DNA of 64,000 bases from contig NZ_CP029197.1 of the NCBI RefSeq assembly GCF_008639165.1, forward strand, positions 5,026,001 through 5,090,000, written 5' to 3'. Position 1 is the stretch's first letter. Each line of letters opens with the position of its first letter. Below are positions 8,547-16,945 of this stretch, one piece after another. A model generated the notes under the pieces. The model worked only from the letters and a program-made list of their open reading frames with translations, was not told the origin of the DNA and did not search any database. Source of the stretch: Streptomyces venezuelae ATCC 10712. GTDB taxonomy: Bacteria; Actinomycetota; Actinomycetes; Streptomycetales; Streptomycetaceae. A program made the translations under genes and the position numbers.

Positions 8547-9815
8547 ATGACCACCAGGATCCTGCCGGCCGTCGGCGACCCCGACGCGGCCCGGTCCGTC
8601 ACCACCCTGATCGGGCAGCTCCCCGACGCCGAACCCGCCCCGCCGGTCACCGACTCCACCCAGCTCGTCGACACCCTCGCGCGGCTCGCCGCCGCCTCCC
8701 TCGACGAACTCCCCGAAGTCGTCCTGGTCCACGAGCGGATCGGCCCCGTCCCCGCGCTCGAACTCGTCCGCGAGGTCGCCCTCCGCTTCCCCGCCGTCGG
8801 CGTCGTCCTCATCACCGCCGACGCCAGCCCCGTCCTCTTCTCCGCAGCGATGGACTCCGGCGCCCGGGGACTCGTCACGCTCCCGCTCGGTTACGAGGAA
8901 CTCGCCAGCCGCGTCCAGGCCGCCGCCCAGTGGTCCGTCGGCGTCCGCCGCCACCTCGGCGCGGGCGCCGAGCAGATCACCGGCCCCGGCGGCACCGTCG
9001 TCACCGTCAGCGGAGCCAAGGGCGGCGTCGGCGCCACCGTCACCGCGGTCCACCTCGCCCTCGCCGCCCGCGCCTCCGGCCGGACCGTCGCCCTCGTCGA
9101 CATGGACCTCCAGAGCGGCGACATCGCCTCCTACCTGGACGTCCAGTTCCGGCGCTCCGTCGCCGACCTCGCCACCATCGCCGACATCTCGCCGCGCGTC
9201 CTCCAGGACGCCGTGTTCGTCCACGAGACCGGCCTCTCCCTGCTCCTCGCCCCTGCGGAGGGCGAGCGCGGCGAAGAGGTCACCGACCGCGCCGCCCGCC
9301 AGATCGTCAGCGCCCTGCGCGGCCGGCACGAGGTCGTCGTCGTCGACTGCGGCTCCCAGCTCAACAGCGCCAACGCCGCCGCCATCGAGATGGCCGACAC
9401 CGCCGTCCTCGTCGCCACCCCCGACGTCGTCGCCGTCCGGGCCGCCAAGCGGACCGTACGCATGTGGGAACGGCTCCAGGTCCGCAAGGCCGAGGAGACG
9501 GTGACCCTGGTCAACCGCCACCACCGCGCCACCGAGATCCAGCCGCCGCTCGTCCAGAAGATCACCGGCACCCGGATCGCCGGCGTCGCCGTCCCCGCCC
9601 ACTTCAAGGAGCTCCAGGCCGTCGTCGACGCGGGCCGGCTGCACGAACTCGACGCCAAGTCCACGGTCAAACAGGCCCTGTGGGCCCTCGCGGGGGAACT
9701 GGGCCTGGTCCAGGCACCCGGCGCGGCCCCGGCGGCCGGCCGGCCCGGCAAGCAGCTCGCCCGGGCCGGCGACCGGGGCTCGCTGGGGCTGCGCCGCCGC
9801 ACCGGGGGGCGCTGA
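8547..9815 (+). CDS. tadZ: Tad pilus localisation ATPase TadZ/CpaE
   Basis: 422 residues: an N-terminal atypical receiver domain (about 1-135, with VGVVLITADASPVLFSAAMD) and a MinD/ParA-like ATPase (about 150-380). The deviant Walker A reads SGAKGGVGATVTAVHLA (KGGVGAT), Walker A' is DMDLQSGD, and VVVDCGSQ is the Walker B region. TadZ/CpaE proteins set the polar or septal site of Tad pilus assembly. GTGAGG lies 5-10 nt before ATG 8547. It is closely linked to cpaB before it and tadE after it. Confidence 0.88.
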   Translation: MTTRILPAVGDPDAARSVTTLIGQLPDAEPAPPVTDSTQLVDTLARLAAASLDELPEVVLVHERIGPVPALELVREVALRFPAVGVVLITADASPVLFSAAMDSGARGLVTLPLGYEELASRVQAAAQWSVGVRRHLGAGAEQITGPGGTVVTVSGAKGGVGATVTAVHLALAARASGRTVALVDMDLQSGDIASYLDVQFRRSVADLATIADISPRVLQDAVFVHETGLSLLLAPAEGERGEEVTDRAARQIVSALRGRHEVVVVDCGSQLNSANAAAIEMADTAVLVATPDVVAVRAAKRTVRMWERLQVRKAEETVTLVNRHHRATEIQPPLVQKITGTRIAGVAVPAHFKELQAVVDAGRLHELDAKSTVKQALWALAGELGLVQAPGAAPAAGRPGKQLARAGDRGSLGLRRRTGGR

Positions 9816-9818
9816 GCG

Positions 9819-10190
9819 ATGACGGACGACCGGGCGCGGGGCGGCGGCGACGGGGGGCAGGTGGCGGTCGAGTTCCTCGGCATGGTGCCGGTCATCCTGC
9901 TCACCCTCGCCCTGCTCTGGCAGGTCGTCCTGGTCGGCTACACGTACACCCTGGCGGGGAACGCGGCGGACGAGGCGGCGCGGGCGTGCGCCGTCGGCGA
10001 CGACGGGCCGGCGGCCGCCCGCCGCCACATCGACGGCGCCTGGAGCGCCTCCGGCGGGGACTGCGGCGGCCCCAGCGACGGCATCACCACGGTGGTGGTC
10101 GAGATCGAGGTGCCCGTCCTCGTCCCCGGCGTGGGCGGCCTGTTCAGGGTCACGGGGAAGGCGGGCGCGGTGTCGGAGGAGAAGCGGTGA
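9819..10190 (+). CDS. tadE: TadE-like minor pilin (first copy)
   Basis: 123 residues with a short basic N-terminus, then GGQVAVEFLGMVPVILLTLALLWQ: a TadE motif (Gly-Gln then V-E-F, Glu at +5) running into one membrane helix. This is the pseudopilin form cut by a TadV-type peptidase. The 3 bp gap from tadZ and the 3-nt GTGA overlap with the next gene imply translational coupling. Two Cys residues after the helix (RACAVGD and GDCGG) could pair outside the cell. Confidence 0.82.
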   Translation: MTDDRARGGGDGGQVAVEFLGMVPVILLTLALLWQVVLVGYTYTLAGNAADEAARACAVGDDGPAAARRHIDGAWSASGGDCGGPSDGITTVVVEIEVPVLVPGVGGLFRVTGKAGAVSEEKR

Positions 10191-10741
10191 CGGACGGGCG
10201 CGGGCGGAGCGGGGCGGTCTGGCGCGGGCGTACGCGCGGGGCGGGCGCGCGGGGGCGTACGTGGGGGGCGGTCTGGCGCGGGCGTACGCGTGGGGCGGGC
10301 GCGCGCGGGACTACGCGTGGGGCCGTCTGGCACGGGCGTACGCGCCGGCCGGCGGCGACCCGTACCCCCGCCTCGTCCCGCGACCGCGGACAGGCCGCCA
10401 TCGAGTACCTCGGGTTCCTGCCCATCCTGCTCCTCGTCGGACTCGCGGGCTTCCAGCTCGGCGTCGCCGCGTACGCCGCCCAACAGGCGGGCACCGCCGC
10501 CAGGGCCGCGGCGCGGGCCGCGAGCGACGACGACGAGACGACGACCCCCGGCGCCGCCGCCGAAGCCGCCGTGAGCGGCTGGGTCGCGAACCGCTCCACC
10601 GTCACCCCCGGCGGCACGGACGGAGAGGCCACCGTCACCGTCACCGTCACCATCCCCAACGTCGTGCCCTTCTGGAACGGCCTCGGGAGCGTGACCAAGA
10701 CCGCCACCATGCCCCGCCCCGACGAGGAGGACCGGCCATGA
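10187..10741 (+). CDS. TadE-like minor pilin (second copy) with Arg/Gly-repeat N-terminus
   Basis: 184 residues. The C-terminal two thirds is a normal TadE: GQAAIEYLGFLPILLLVGLA (processing site Gly-Gln, Glu at +5, membrane helix), then a small extracytoplasmic domain. The first 65 residues are abnormal: two and a half copies of an 18-residue unit starting GAVWRGRTRGAGARG, very rich in Arg and Gly. There is no other in-frame ATG, GTG or TTG before the prepilin motif, and GTG 10187 overlaps the preceding stop, so the long leader appears real. It would be removed with the signal by the peptidase. It overlaps tadA by ATGA. Confidence 0.78.
   Translation: MTDGRGRSGAVWRGRTRGAGARGRTWGAVWRGRTRGAGARGTTRGAVWHGRTRRPAATRTPASSRDRGQAAIEYLGFLPILLLVGLAGFQLGVAAYAAQQAGTAARAAARAASDDDETTTPGAAAEAAVSGWVANRSTVTPGGTDGEATVTVTVTIPNVVPFWNGLGSVTKTATMPRPDEEDRP
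10211..10348 (+). repeat. 54-bp tandem repeat in tadE leader
   Basis: Two near-identical 54-bp units (10211-10264, 10265-10318) and a 30-bp partial third. Each starts GGGGCGGTCTGGCGCGGGCG. The period is a multiple of three, so the frame is kept. Confidence 0.85.
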
Positions 10742-12081
10742 GCCTGCGGGCCCGGATCAACGCCCCCGAGGATCACGGCGGCGCGGCGGCGCGGGAGGAC
10801 GGCCACCTGGTCGCGGCCTTCCGCGCCAAACTCCTGGAGGAGATCGACCTCACCGAGATGTCCGCGCTCGCGGCCGCCGAACGGCGCGCCCGCCTCGAAC
10901 GCGTCCTCGGCCACATCATCAGCCGCGAGGGGCCCGTCCTCTCCACCGCCGAGCGCGCCCAGCTGATCCGCCGCGTCGTCGACGAGGCCCTCGGGCTCGG
11001 CGTCCTCGAACCGCTCCTCGAAGACGCCTCCATCACCGAGATCATGGTCAACGGACCCGACCAGATCTTCATCGAGCGGGCCGGCCGGGTCGAACTGCTG
11101 CCGCTCCGCTTCGCCTCCCACGACCAGCTGATGCAGACCATCGAACGGATCGTCTCCACCGTCAACCGCCGCGTCGACGAGTCGAACCCGATGGTCGACG
11201 CCCGGCTGCCCTCCGGCGAACGCGTCAACGTCATCATCCCGCCGCTCTCGCTCACCGGCGCCACCCTCACCATCCGCCGCTTCCCCCGCGCGTACACCCT
11301 CCACGAGATGATCGGCCTCGGATCGCTCGACGAGCAGATGCTGCTCCTGCTGTCAGGACTCGTCCAGGCCAAGTTCAACCTGATCGTCTCCGGCGCCACC
11401 GGCACCGGGAAGACCACCCTCCTCAACGCCCTCTCCGGCCTCGTCCCCGACGGCGAGCGGATCATCACCATCGAGGACTCGGCCGAACTCCAGCTCCAGC
11501 AGTCCCACGTCATCCGCCTCGAGGCCCGCCCGCCGAACATCGAGGGCCGCGGCGCCATCTCCATCCGCGACCTCGTCCGCAACTCGCTCCGCATGCGGCC
11601 CGACCGGATCATCGTCGGTGAGGTCCGCGGCGGCGAGACCCTCGACATGCTCCAGGCGATGTCCACCGGCCACGACGGCTCCCTCGCCACCGTCCACGCC
11701 AACTCCGCCGAGGACGCCCTCATGCGACTCCAGACGCTGGCGTCGATGTCCGAGGTCAAGGTGCCGTTCGAGGCGCTCCGCGACCAGATCAACAGCGCCG
11801 TCGACGTCCTCGTGCAGCTCACCCGGCACCCCGACGGCACCCGCCGCATCACCGAGATATCGGTCCTCGCCTCCCACGGCCGGGAACGCTTCCTGCTCGC
11901 CACGGTGTGCCGGTTCCAGGCGCAGCCGGTCGCCGCCGACGGACGGGTGTACGGGCGGTTCACGTACCACCCGCTGCCGAGGCGGGTCGCCGAACGGCTC
12001 TACCTGGCGGGCCAGCCCATTCCGCAGGCCTTCGGCGTGGCCCCCACCGACGCCCACCTGGCCACCCGAGAGGCGGAGTGA
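10738..12081 (+). CDS. tadA: Tad secretion ATPase TadA/CpaF (VirB11-like)
   Basis: 447 residues, typical for CpaF. Visible: the N-terminal all-helical region with EIMVNGPDQIFIERAGRVEL, Walker A GATGTGKTT (about residue 220), the Asp box (IITIEDSAELQL), Walker B-type RMRPDRIIVGEVRG, and the His box HDGSLATVHANS. This hexameric ATPase powers pilus extension. ATGA overlap with the preceding TadE gene and a 1-nt overlap with tadB show tight coupling. Confidence 0.93.
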   Translation: MSLRARINAPEDHGGAAAREDGHLVAAFRAKLLEEIDLTEMSALAAAERRARLERVLGHIISREGPVLSTAERAQLIRRVVDEALGLGVLEPLLEDASITEIMVNGPDQIFIERAGRVELLPLRFASHDQLMQTIERIVSTVNRRVDESNPMVDARLPSGERVNVIIPPLSLTGATLTIRRFPRAYTLHEMIGLGSLDEQMLLLLSGLVQAKFNLIVSGATGTGKTTLLNALSGLVPDGERIITIEDSAELQLQQSHVIRLEARPPNIEGRGAISIRDLVRNSLRMRPDRIIVGEVRGGETLDMLQAMSTGHDGSLATVHANSAEDALMRLQTLASMSEVKVPFEALRDQINSAVDVLVQLTRHPDGTRRITEISVLASHGRERFLLATVCRFQAQPVAADGRVYGRFTYHPLPRRVAERLYLAGQPIPQAFGVAPTDAHLATREAE

Positions 12082-13025
12082 TGCCGACCGACCCCTTCTG
12101 GCTGACGATCGGCGTCGCGCTGCTCTGCTGCGTCCTGGGGATCGTCGGAATCCAGCTGTACGCGAGCGGGGCCCGCCGGCACGCGGAACTCGTCGCGCGG
12201 CTCGACGAATCGGGCGCGCCCGAGGGCACCGGCCGCCGGAGGCGCCGCTTCCAAGGCGTCGACCGGCGGGTCCGGCGGACAGCGCTCGGCCGGAAGCTGG
12301 AACTGCGGATCGCGGCGACCGGTCTCGACACCACCCCGGGTGAGTTCACGGTGGCGCTCGCGGCGACGGTGGCCGTCCTGTGGGTCGTCGGACAAGCCGC
12401 GCTGTCGCCGTTCTTCGGCCCGATCTGCGGACTGCTCGGCATCTGGGTGGCCATGGGCTACCTCGGCTGGCAGCGGCAGAAACGGATCGAGAAGTTCATC
12501 AACCAACTCCCGGAACTCTCCCGGATCCTGGCCAACGCCACCCAGGCCGGGCTCGCCCTCCGGATGGCCCTCAGCCTCGCCGCCGACGAGATGGAGGCGC
12601 CAGCGGGGGACGAACTGGAGAAAGTGGCCCAGCAGTTGGCGGTCGGAACATCGCTCGACGACGCGCTCGGCGAACTGGCGGAACGCCTCCCCTCCCGCGA
12701 ACTCGTCGTCCTCGTCACCACCCTCGTCCTCGCCAACCGCGCCGGCGGCACCGTCGTCTCGTCCCTGCGGAACCTCACCGAGACGCTGGAAGAACGCAAG
12801 GAGACCCGGCGCGAGGTCCGCACCCAGCTCTCCCAGGTGAGCATGACCGCGTACTCCGTGCCCGTCATCGGCGTCGGCTCGCTGCTCCTCATCGACAACA
12901 TGCAGCCCGGCGCACTGGACCGGATGACCGGCTCCGGCCTCGGCCAGTTCGCGGTCGTGGCCGCCTTCGGCCTGTACGTCGTCGGCTTCATCGCCATCCG
13001 CCGCTTCTCGAAGATCGACGTGTAG
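12081..13025 (+). CDS. tadB: Tad inner-membrane platform protein TadB
   Basis: 314 residues of the type II secretion system F family. Hydrophobic segments lie near the N-terminus (about 7-27), the middle (about 90-130) and the C-terminus (about 255-310); the cytoplasmic F domain is in between (ELSRILANATQAGLALRMAL, and LVTTLVLANRAGGTVVSSLR). With TadC it forms the platform moved by TadA. ATG 12081 overlaps the tadA stop. Confidence 0.87.
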   Translation: MPTDPFWLTIGVALLCCVLGIVGIQLYASGARRHAELVARLDESGAPEGTGRRRRRFQGVDRRVRRTALGRKLELRIAATGLDTTPGEFTVALAATVAVLWVVGQAALSPFFGPICGLLGIWVAMGYLGWQRQKRIEKFINQLPELSRILANATQAGLALRMALSLAADEMEAPAGDELEKVAQQLAVGTSLDDALGELAERLPSRELVVLVTTLVLANRAGGTVVSSLRNLTETLEERKETRREVRTQLSQVSMTAYSVPVIGVGSLLLIDNMQPGALDRMTGSGLGQFAVVAAFGLYVVGFIAIRRFSKIDV

Positions 13026-13040
13026 GGACGGACCGCCGCC

Positions 13041-13928
13041 GTGGAACTCCTCCTCGCCCTCCTCGCGGGCCTCGCCGTCGCCGGAGCCGCGTACGGCATC
13101 CGCCTCTACCGCGCCGACGCCCGGCTCCCCGACGACCTCCGGCTCGCCCTGGAGGTCGGTGCCACCCGCACCGGGGCCGTCGACTCGGCCGTGGACCGCC
13201 TGGGCATGCGCTGGTCGCCGGCGGTCCTCCGCCTCATGGGCCCGAAACGCGTCAACGCCGTCCGCCGCCGCATCGACCTGGCGGGAAACCCCGGCGGACT
13301 GACCATCGACCGGTACGGGGCACGGCGGGCGGTCTACGGCTTCCTGGGCGTCCTCGGCGGCCTGCTCATGCTGTCGAGGGGCTCCTTCCTGGTGGCGGTC
13401 CTCCTCTTCGCGTTCGGCGCGTTCTGGACGGAGGTCGGCATCTGGTCGGCCGTCCGCATCCGCAAGGACCAGATCGAACGCACCCTGCCGGACTTCCTGG
13501 ACGTACTGGCCGTCGTGGTGTCGGCGGGCCTGGGCTTCCGACAGGCCCTCGAACGGGTGGCGGAGAAGTACGAAGGCCCCTGGGCGGACGAACTCCGCAT
13601 CACCCTCCGGCAGATGGACATGGGCGTCAGCCGCCGCCAGGCCTTCGACGAACTGCGCCGCCGCAACGACTCGGAGCAGGTGGCGCAGTTCGTGACGGCG
13701 CTCCAGCAGGGCGAGGAGCTCGGCGCGCCGATCGTCGAGACGCTGATACAGATCGCCAACGACATGCGGCGCACGGACGCGCAGAACGCACGGCGGAAGG
13801 CGGCGAAAGCCGTCCCCAAGGCCACCATGGTCATCACCACCCTCATGGTCCCCGCGACGATGATCCTCCTCGGCGCGGGCCTGTTCCTCGGCACGGGCAC
13901 GGACTTCGGCTCGGTGACGGGGAAGTGA
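13041..13928 (+). CDS. tadC: Tad inner-membrane platform protein TadC
   Basis: 295 residues, the second F-domain protein. It shows three to four membrane segments and the conserved LPDFLDVLAVVVSAGLGFRQ and FVTALQQGEELGAPIVETL motifs. GTG 13041 begins 15 bp after tadB. It is the last gene of the tightly packed core; a 292-bp gap follows before the pilin gene. Confidence 0.87.
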   Translation: MELLLALLAGLAVAGAAYGIRLYRADARLPDDLRLALEVGATRTGAVDSAVDRLGMRWSPAVLRLMGPKRVNAVRRRIDLAGNPGGLTIDRYGARRAVYGFLGVLGGLLMLSRGSFLVAVLLFAFGAFWTEVGIWSAVRIRKDQIERTLPDFLDVLAVVVSAGLGFRQALERVAEKYEGPWADELRITLRQMDMGVSRRQAFDELRRRNDSEQVAQFVTALQQGEELGAPIVETLIQIANDMRRTDAQNARRKAAKAVPKATMVITTLMVPATMILLGAGLFLGTGTDFGSVTGK

Positions 13929-14028
13929 AGGGCGTGGCGGGGGCGACCGGTGACATATTCACGGGAAAGGCCTTCGCGCGCACAACAGGATGTGCCACAG
14001 TGCGGACTGAGTGTGAGGGAGGGGAGTG

Positions 14029-14127
14029 ATGGACGTGATCGCGAGCAGCCTCGGGACCCGTCGAACCGCCACCCGCACACGGTCCGAGGCCATGGCCTCC
14101 CGGCTGGGCAGGAGCCCCGCCCGATGA
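14029..14127 (+). CDS. Possible 32-residue leader peptide before the pilin
   Basis: ATG 14029 has an excellent ribosome site (GGGAGGGGAG) and opens a 32-codon frame ending at 14127. The peptide is basic (start MDVIASSLGTRRTATRTRSE). It sits in the 292-bp gap between tadC and the pilin gene, so it may be a leader, a small protein, or chance. No homologue is recognised. The rest of the gap holds no other clear element. Confidence 0.35.
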   Translation: MDVIASSLGTRRTATRTRSEAMASRLGRSPAR

Positions 14128-14220
14128 CCAGGGCCCACCCGGCCCACGGGCCCTGTCCGCCGACCCCCCGGTCGGCGAACCGTACCCGAGCACAGGCGTC
14201 TGAACGCGGAGGGGACCACG

Positions 14221-14430
14221 ATGAACGACGCGATGCTGAAGGCCCTGACGAGGGCCAAACTGACACTGACCACGCGCCTGCTGCGGGGGGACCGCGGGCA
14301 GACGGCGGTGGAGTATCTGGGGATCATTGTGGTGGTGGTGGCGATTGTGGTCGCGATCACCGGTACGGACATCGGGCAGTCGATCAAGGATGCGATCGCC
14401 ACGAAGATCTCCGAGCTTACGGGCGGCTAG
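14221..14430 (+). CDS. flp: Flp/Fap-type major pilin prepilin
   Basis: 69 residues. A 26-residue leader ends in GDRG, then the mature start QTAVEYLGIIVVVVAIVVAI: Gly26/Gln27 cleavage and Glu31 (+5) followed by Tyr are the Flp signature, and the single hydrophobic helix is the pilus core. It is a little longer than most Flp pilins because of the leader. GGAGGGGACCACG precedes ATG 14221. Separation from tadC suggests its own promoter and higher expression. The gene and those after it use noticeably less GC-biased codons than the tad core. Confidence 0.92.
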   Translation: MNDAMLKALTRAKLTLTTRLLRGDRGQTAVEYLGIIVVVVAIVVAITGTDIGQSIKDAIATKISELTGG

Positions 14431-14435
14431 AGAGC

Positions 14436-15092
14436 GTGCCTCGCGGCAGTGGCGACGCGGGCCAGGCCTTTCCGGTCTACATCGCGGCCATTGCTGGTCT
14501 GTTGTTCCTAGGATTCGTCTACTTCGTGGTGGGGCAGGCTGGCGCTACGCGCAGCAGTGCCCAGACCGCCGCGGACGCGGCGGCACTTGCCGCCGCGCAG
14601 GATGCCCGGGACCAGCTCCGTGAGGGATGGCTCGCCGTCATTCTCGACCCGGGTCAGTGGGATGACTTCCGGCGGGGGATCGTCTATGACGTACCTCTGG
14701 CGTGCCGGCGTGCGGATGACTTCGCAGGCAGGAACGGTGCGGACGTTTTGGGCGGAAGTTGCCTTCGTCTGTCGGGACAGGAGGGCTTCAGCGTCACGGT
14801 GAGCACGCGGAAGAGCGTCGGTCTCCCGGGAACTGAGGCGCGGCATGCTGTCGCGACCGCGAAGGCCGTGATCGAGCCGAAGTGCACCTTCAAACCACCG
14901 GAAGAGCCTGAACCGGAAGTAACCGAGCCGGATCCCGATCCTACGGAACCGGGCGAAGAGCCTGTCCCTGAACCCGAACCGATTACCGGGCTCACCTGTG
15001 ATGGCGAGGCCTGGACGATCGATCCCGAGAACCCGGAACTTCCCGCCATAGAGGATCTCTTCACTGTCCGACTGGCCGGAGACGAAGAGTAA
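14436..15092 (+). CDS. TadG-like pilus protein
   Basis: 218 residues. Starts near GDAGQAFPVYIAAIAGLLFL, a TadE/TadG-type segment with one membrane helix, then RSSAQTAADAAALAAAQDA, typical of TadG (Flp pilus assembly, DUF2134-type) N-termini. The outer part contains several Cys residues and an acidic proline stretch (PEEPEPEVTEPDPDPTEPG). GTG 14436 lies 5 bp after the pilin stop. It probably caps or anchors the pilus. It lacks the von Willebrand domain of large TadG proteins. Confidence 0.72.
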   Translation: MPRGSGDAGQAFPVYIAAIAGLLFLGFVYFVVGQAGATRSSAQTAADAAALAAAQDARDQLREGWLAVILDPGQWDDFRRGIVYDVPLACRRADDFAGRNGADVLGGSCLRLSGQEGFSVTVSTRKSVGLPGTEARHAVATAKAVIEPKCTFKPPEEPEPEVTEPDPDPTEPGEEPVPEPEPITGLTCDGEAWTIDPENPELPAIEDLFTVRLAGDEE

Positions 15093-15104
15093 GGAACGCG
15101 ATTC

Positions 15105-15677
15105 ATGAGTATTCGGTGCGCACGAAAGGGGCTTGCCTCCCTGGCGATTGCGTCCGTCGCCGTCCTCGCCGTCGGCTGTGGAGCCGAGGACAAGCCGATC
15201 GCGAACAAGCCGGCCGCGACAACCTCTTCGTCACAAAAGCCCCAGGCGGGTCAGGAGACGCAGAGCGCGGAAGAGCCCTCAGAGGTGCTGGCAGTCGCCA
15301 AGGGGCAGAAGGGGCTTGAGCTGGCCATCAACTCGGCCGAGCGAGATGCGGGTGGGTTTCTCACCATCAAGGGGCAGTTGAAGAACACGTCCGCTACCGC
15401 GACCATCGTTTCCTCGCGCCTGAGTGGTGATGAGACCGAGGTCGTGAAGCACGGGAACTCCCTGGGGGGAGCCACGCTCGTCGACTCGATCGGCAAGAAG
15501 CGGTACTACGTGCTGCGGGACACAGACGGGCGCCCACTGACCACTTCCGGGCTCTCCAATCTTGGCGCCGACAAGTCGCTCCCGGTCTTCATGCAATTCC
15601 CCGCACCCCCCGCCTCAGTAACCGACGTCTCCCTCCAGCTCCCCACCTTCGAACCCGCCACCCTCAAGCTCTCCTGA
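15105..15677 (+). CDS. Putative lipoprotein of the pilus locus
   Basis: 190 residues. Signal peptide with a lipobox-like end LAVGCGAED (Cys about 25), then a Ser/Gln linker and a beta-rich domain (about 60-190, with LKNTSATATIVSSRLSGDE), resembling an immunoglobulin-like fold. AAGGAACG precedes ATG 15105, 12 bp after the TadG-like gene, and the OmpA-domain gene starts 9 bp later. Family not recognised; a surface partner of the pilus is inferred from the operon. Confidence 0.65.
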   Translation: MSIRCARKGLASLAIASVAVLAVGCGAEDKPIANKPAATTSSSQKPQAGQETQSAEEPSEVLAVAKGQKGLELAINSAERDAGGFLTIKGQLKNTSATATIVSSRLSGDETEVVKHGNSLGGATLVDSIGKKRYYVLRDTDGRPLTTSGLSNLGADKSLPVFMQFPAPPASVTDVSLQLPTFEPATLKLS

Positions 15678-15686
15678 GGCGACGCC

Positions 15687-16304
15687 ATGATGACGACATC
15701 CCGACGCCTCGCCGCTGTGGTTCTCTTCGTTTCTGTCGGGCTGGGGCCCGTGCCCGTGGCTCGTGCCGACGATCCGCCCGGGAGTGCCGGTGACGCCGCG
15801 CCCCCGCCTGCCATCGATTCCAACGCCCCCGGCCTCATGCTTCCCGACGGTGCCACCCTCGCTCCCGCCAAGGTGCTCGACATCAAGCAGATCGTCGAGG
15901 AGGAGGGCGGTGAGCAGCGGCGGCAGGACACCAACGTGGACGTGACGTTCGCGCTGCAGGCCGAGGTGCTGTTCCCCAAGAACAGTGCCAAGCTCACCCC
16001 CGCCGCCAACGCCCGTATCGCCGCCATCGCCGCCGAGATCAAAAAGCTCGGCTCCGGTCGTGTCCGGGTTTTCGGGTTCACCGACAACCTGGGGACGTAC
16101 GCGCACGGGCTCAAGCTGTCGAAGGAGCGGGCGGTGGCCGTGCAGCAGGTGCTGGCGCGGAGTCTCGACCAGGGCACGACCTTCGACATCCGGGGGTACA
16201 GCGAGGACTATCCGATCGCGGACAACGCCACCGAAGAGGGCCGGAAGAAGAACCGTCGGGTCGAGATCTCCTTCCCCCGCACGACTCCGCCCGTCACGCC
16301 CTGA
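15687..16304 (+). CDS. Secreted OmpA-domain (peptidoglycan-binding) protein
   Basis: 205 residues with a signal peptide (to about ARADD) and a C-terminal OmpA-like domain (about 90-205). Conserved features: FPKNSAKLTPAANARIAAIA, the VFGFTDNLGTYAHGLKLSKE loop, and a basic NRRVEISF end. OmpA-like domains bind diaminopimelate in peptidoglycan, so in a monoderm this may anchor the Tad pilus to the wall. It is the last gene of the pilus run. Confidence 0.82.
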   Translation: MMTTSRRLAAVVLFVSVGLGPVPVARADDPPGSAGDAAPPPAIDSNAPGLMLPDGATLAPAKVLDIKQIVEEEGGEQRRQDTNVDVTFALQAEVLFPKNSAKLTPAANARIAAIAAEIKKLGSGRVRVFGFTDNLGTYAHGLKLSKERAVAVQQVLARSLDQGTTFDIRGYSEDYPIADNATEEGRKKNRRVEISFPRTTPPVTP

Positions 16305-16334
16305 GGTCGACGCCCCCGGGCATACTGGCGTGTC

Positions 16335-16919
16335 ATGAGCACTGCCGGATTCATCCTCAGCCGTACCGACTCCGGGGCCGCGTCCCGCTGGCTCGGTCCC
16401 GGGCCCTCGTGGGGCGGGGTGATCCCCGGTCTCGGGTCCGTGGAGCTGCGGTACGGGAACGCCGTCGGGCGGGGCGACAGCTTCGCGCAGTTTTCGGTCA
16501 CGGGTGAGGGCCTGCCGCAGGGGGTGTTCAGCGGCATCAGGTTCGGCAGGGCGCCGCTGCCCGCCCGGGCCAGGGTGCGGGTCGGCGAGCACAACGGCAC
16601 TCTGAGCCGCCGCCGCAGCGGGCTGTCCCGGGACGGCCGGGCCCTGCGCGTCGGCCTCGCCGGCCGGGCGTACCGCTACCGGCGGGGTCAGGACAAGAGG
16701 GTCACCGAGCTGCTCCGGCAGGGGATCGTCGTCCGGGTCACCCGTGACGACTGGAGCAGGCCGGTGACGCTCGATGTCAGGACCGAGGGCCGGGTCGACG
16801 CCGTGGACCTGTCCCTGGCCCTGCTCCTCCAGGGCGTCTACACCCGGCACCTGGCCCAGGGCGGCCGCTGGTTCTCCCTGCCGGGCCGGATCCTGAACCG
16901 TATGCCCGACATCTTCTGA
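16335..16919 (+). CDS. Conserved hypothetical protein
   Basis: 194 residues, basic, no signal peptide or membrane helix. Starts MSTAGFILSRTDSGAASRWL and ends with LLLQGVYTRHLAQGGRWFSL. No family recognised. ATG 16335 lacks a Shine-Dalgarno, but CATACT ends 9 nt before it, which fits a leaderless mRNA. It is followed closely by a convergent gene. Confidence 0.55.
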   Translation: MSTAGFILSRTDSGAASRWLGPGPSWGGVIPGLGSVELRYGNAVGRGDSFAQFSVTGEGLPQGVFSGIRFGRAPLPARARVRVGEHNGTLSRRRSGLSRDGRALRVGLAGRAYRYRRGQDKRVTELLRQGIVVRVTRDDWSRPVTLDVRTEGRVDAVDLSLALLLQGVYTRHLAQGGRWFSLPGRILNRMPDIF

Positions 16920-16945
16920 TTCCTCCGCCGACTCGGTCGCCCTCC

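Noticed and set aside
8930..10186. Arg/Pro-rich frame ahead of the second TadE
   Set aside because: A shadow of tadZ and the first tadE; the composition is typical of the wrong frame.
14124..14435. Overlapping ATGA frame after the 32-codon ORF
   Set aside because: It runs through the pilin gene in another frame with His/Gly/Asp-rich shadow composition; only its end from 14436 is a true gene.
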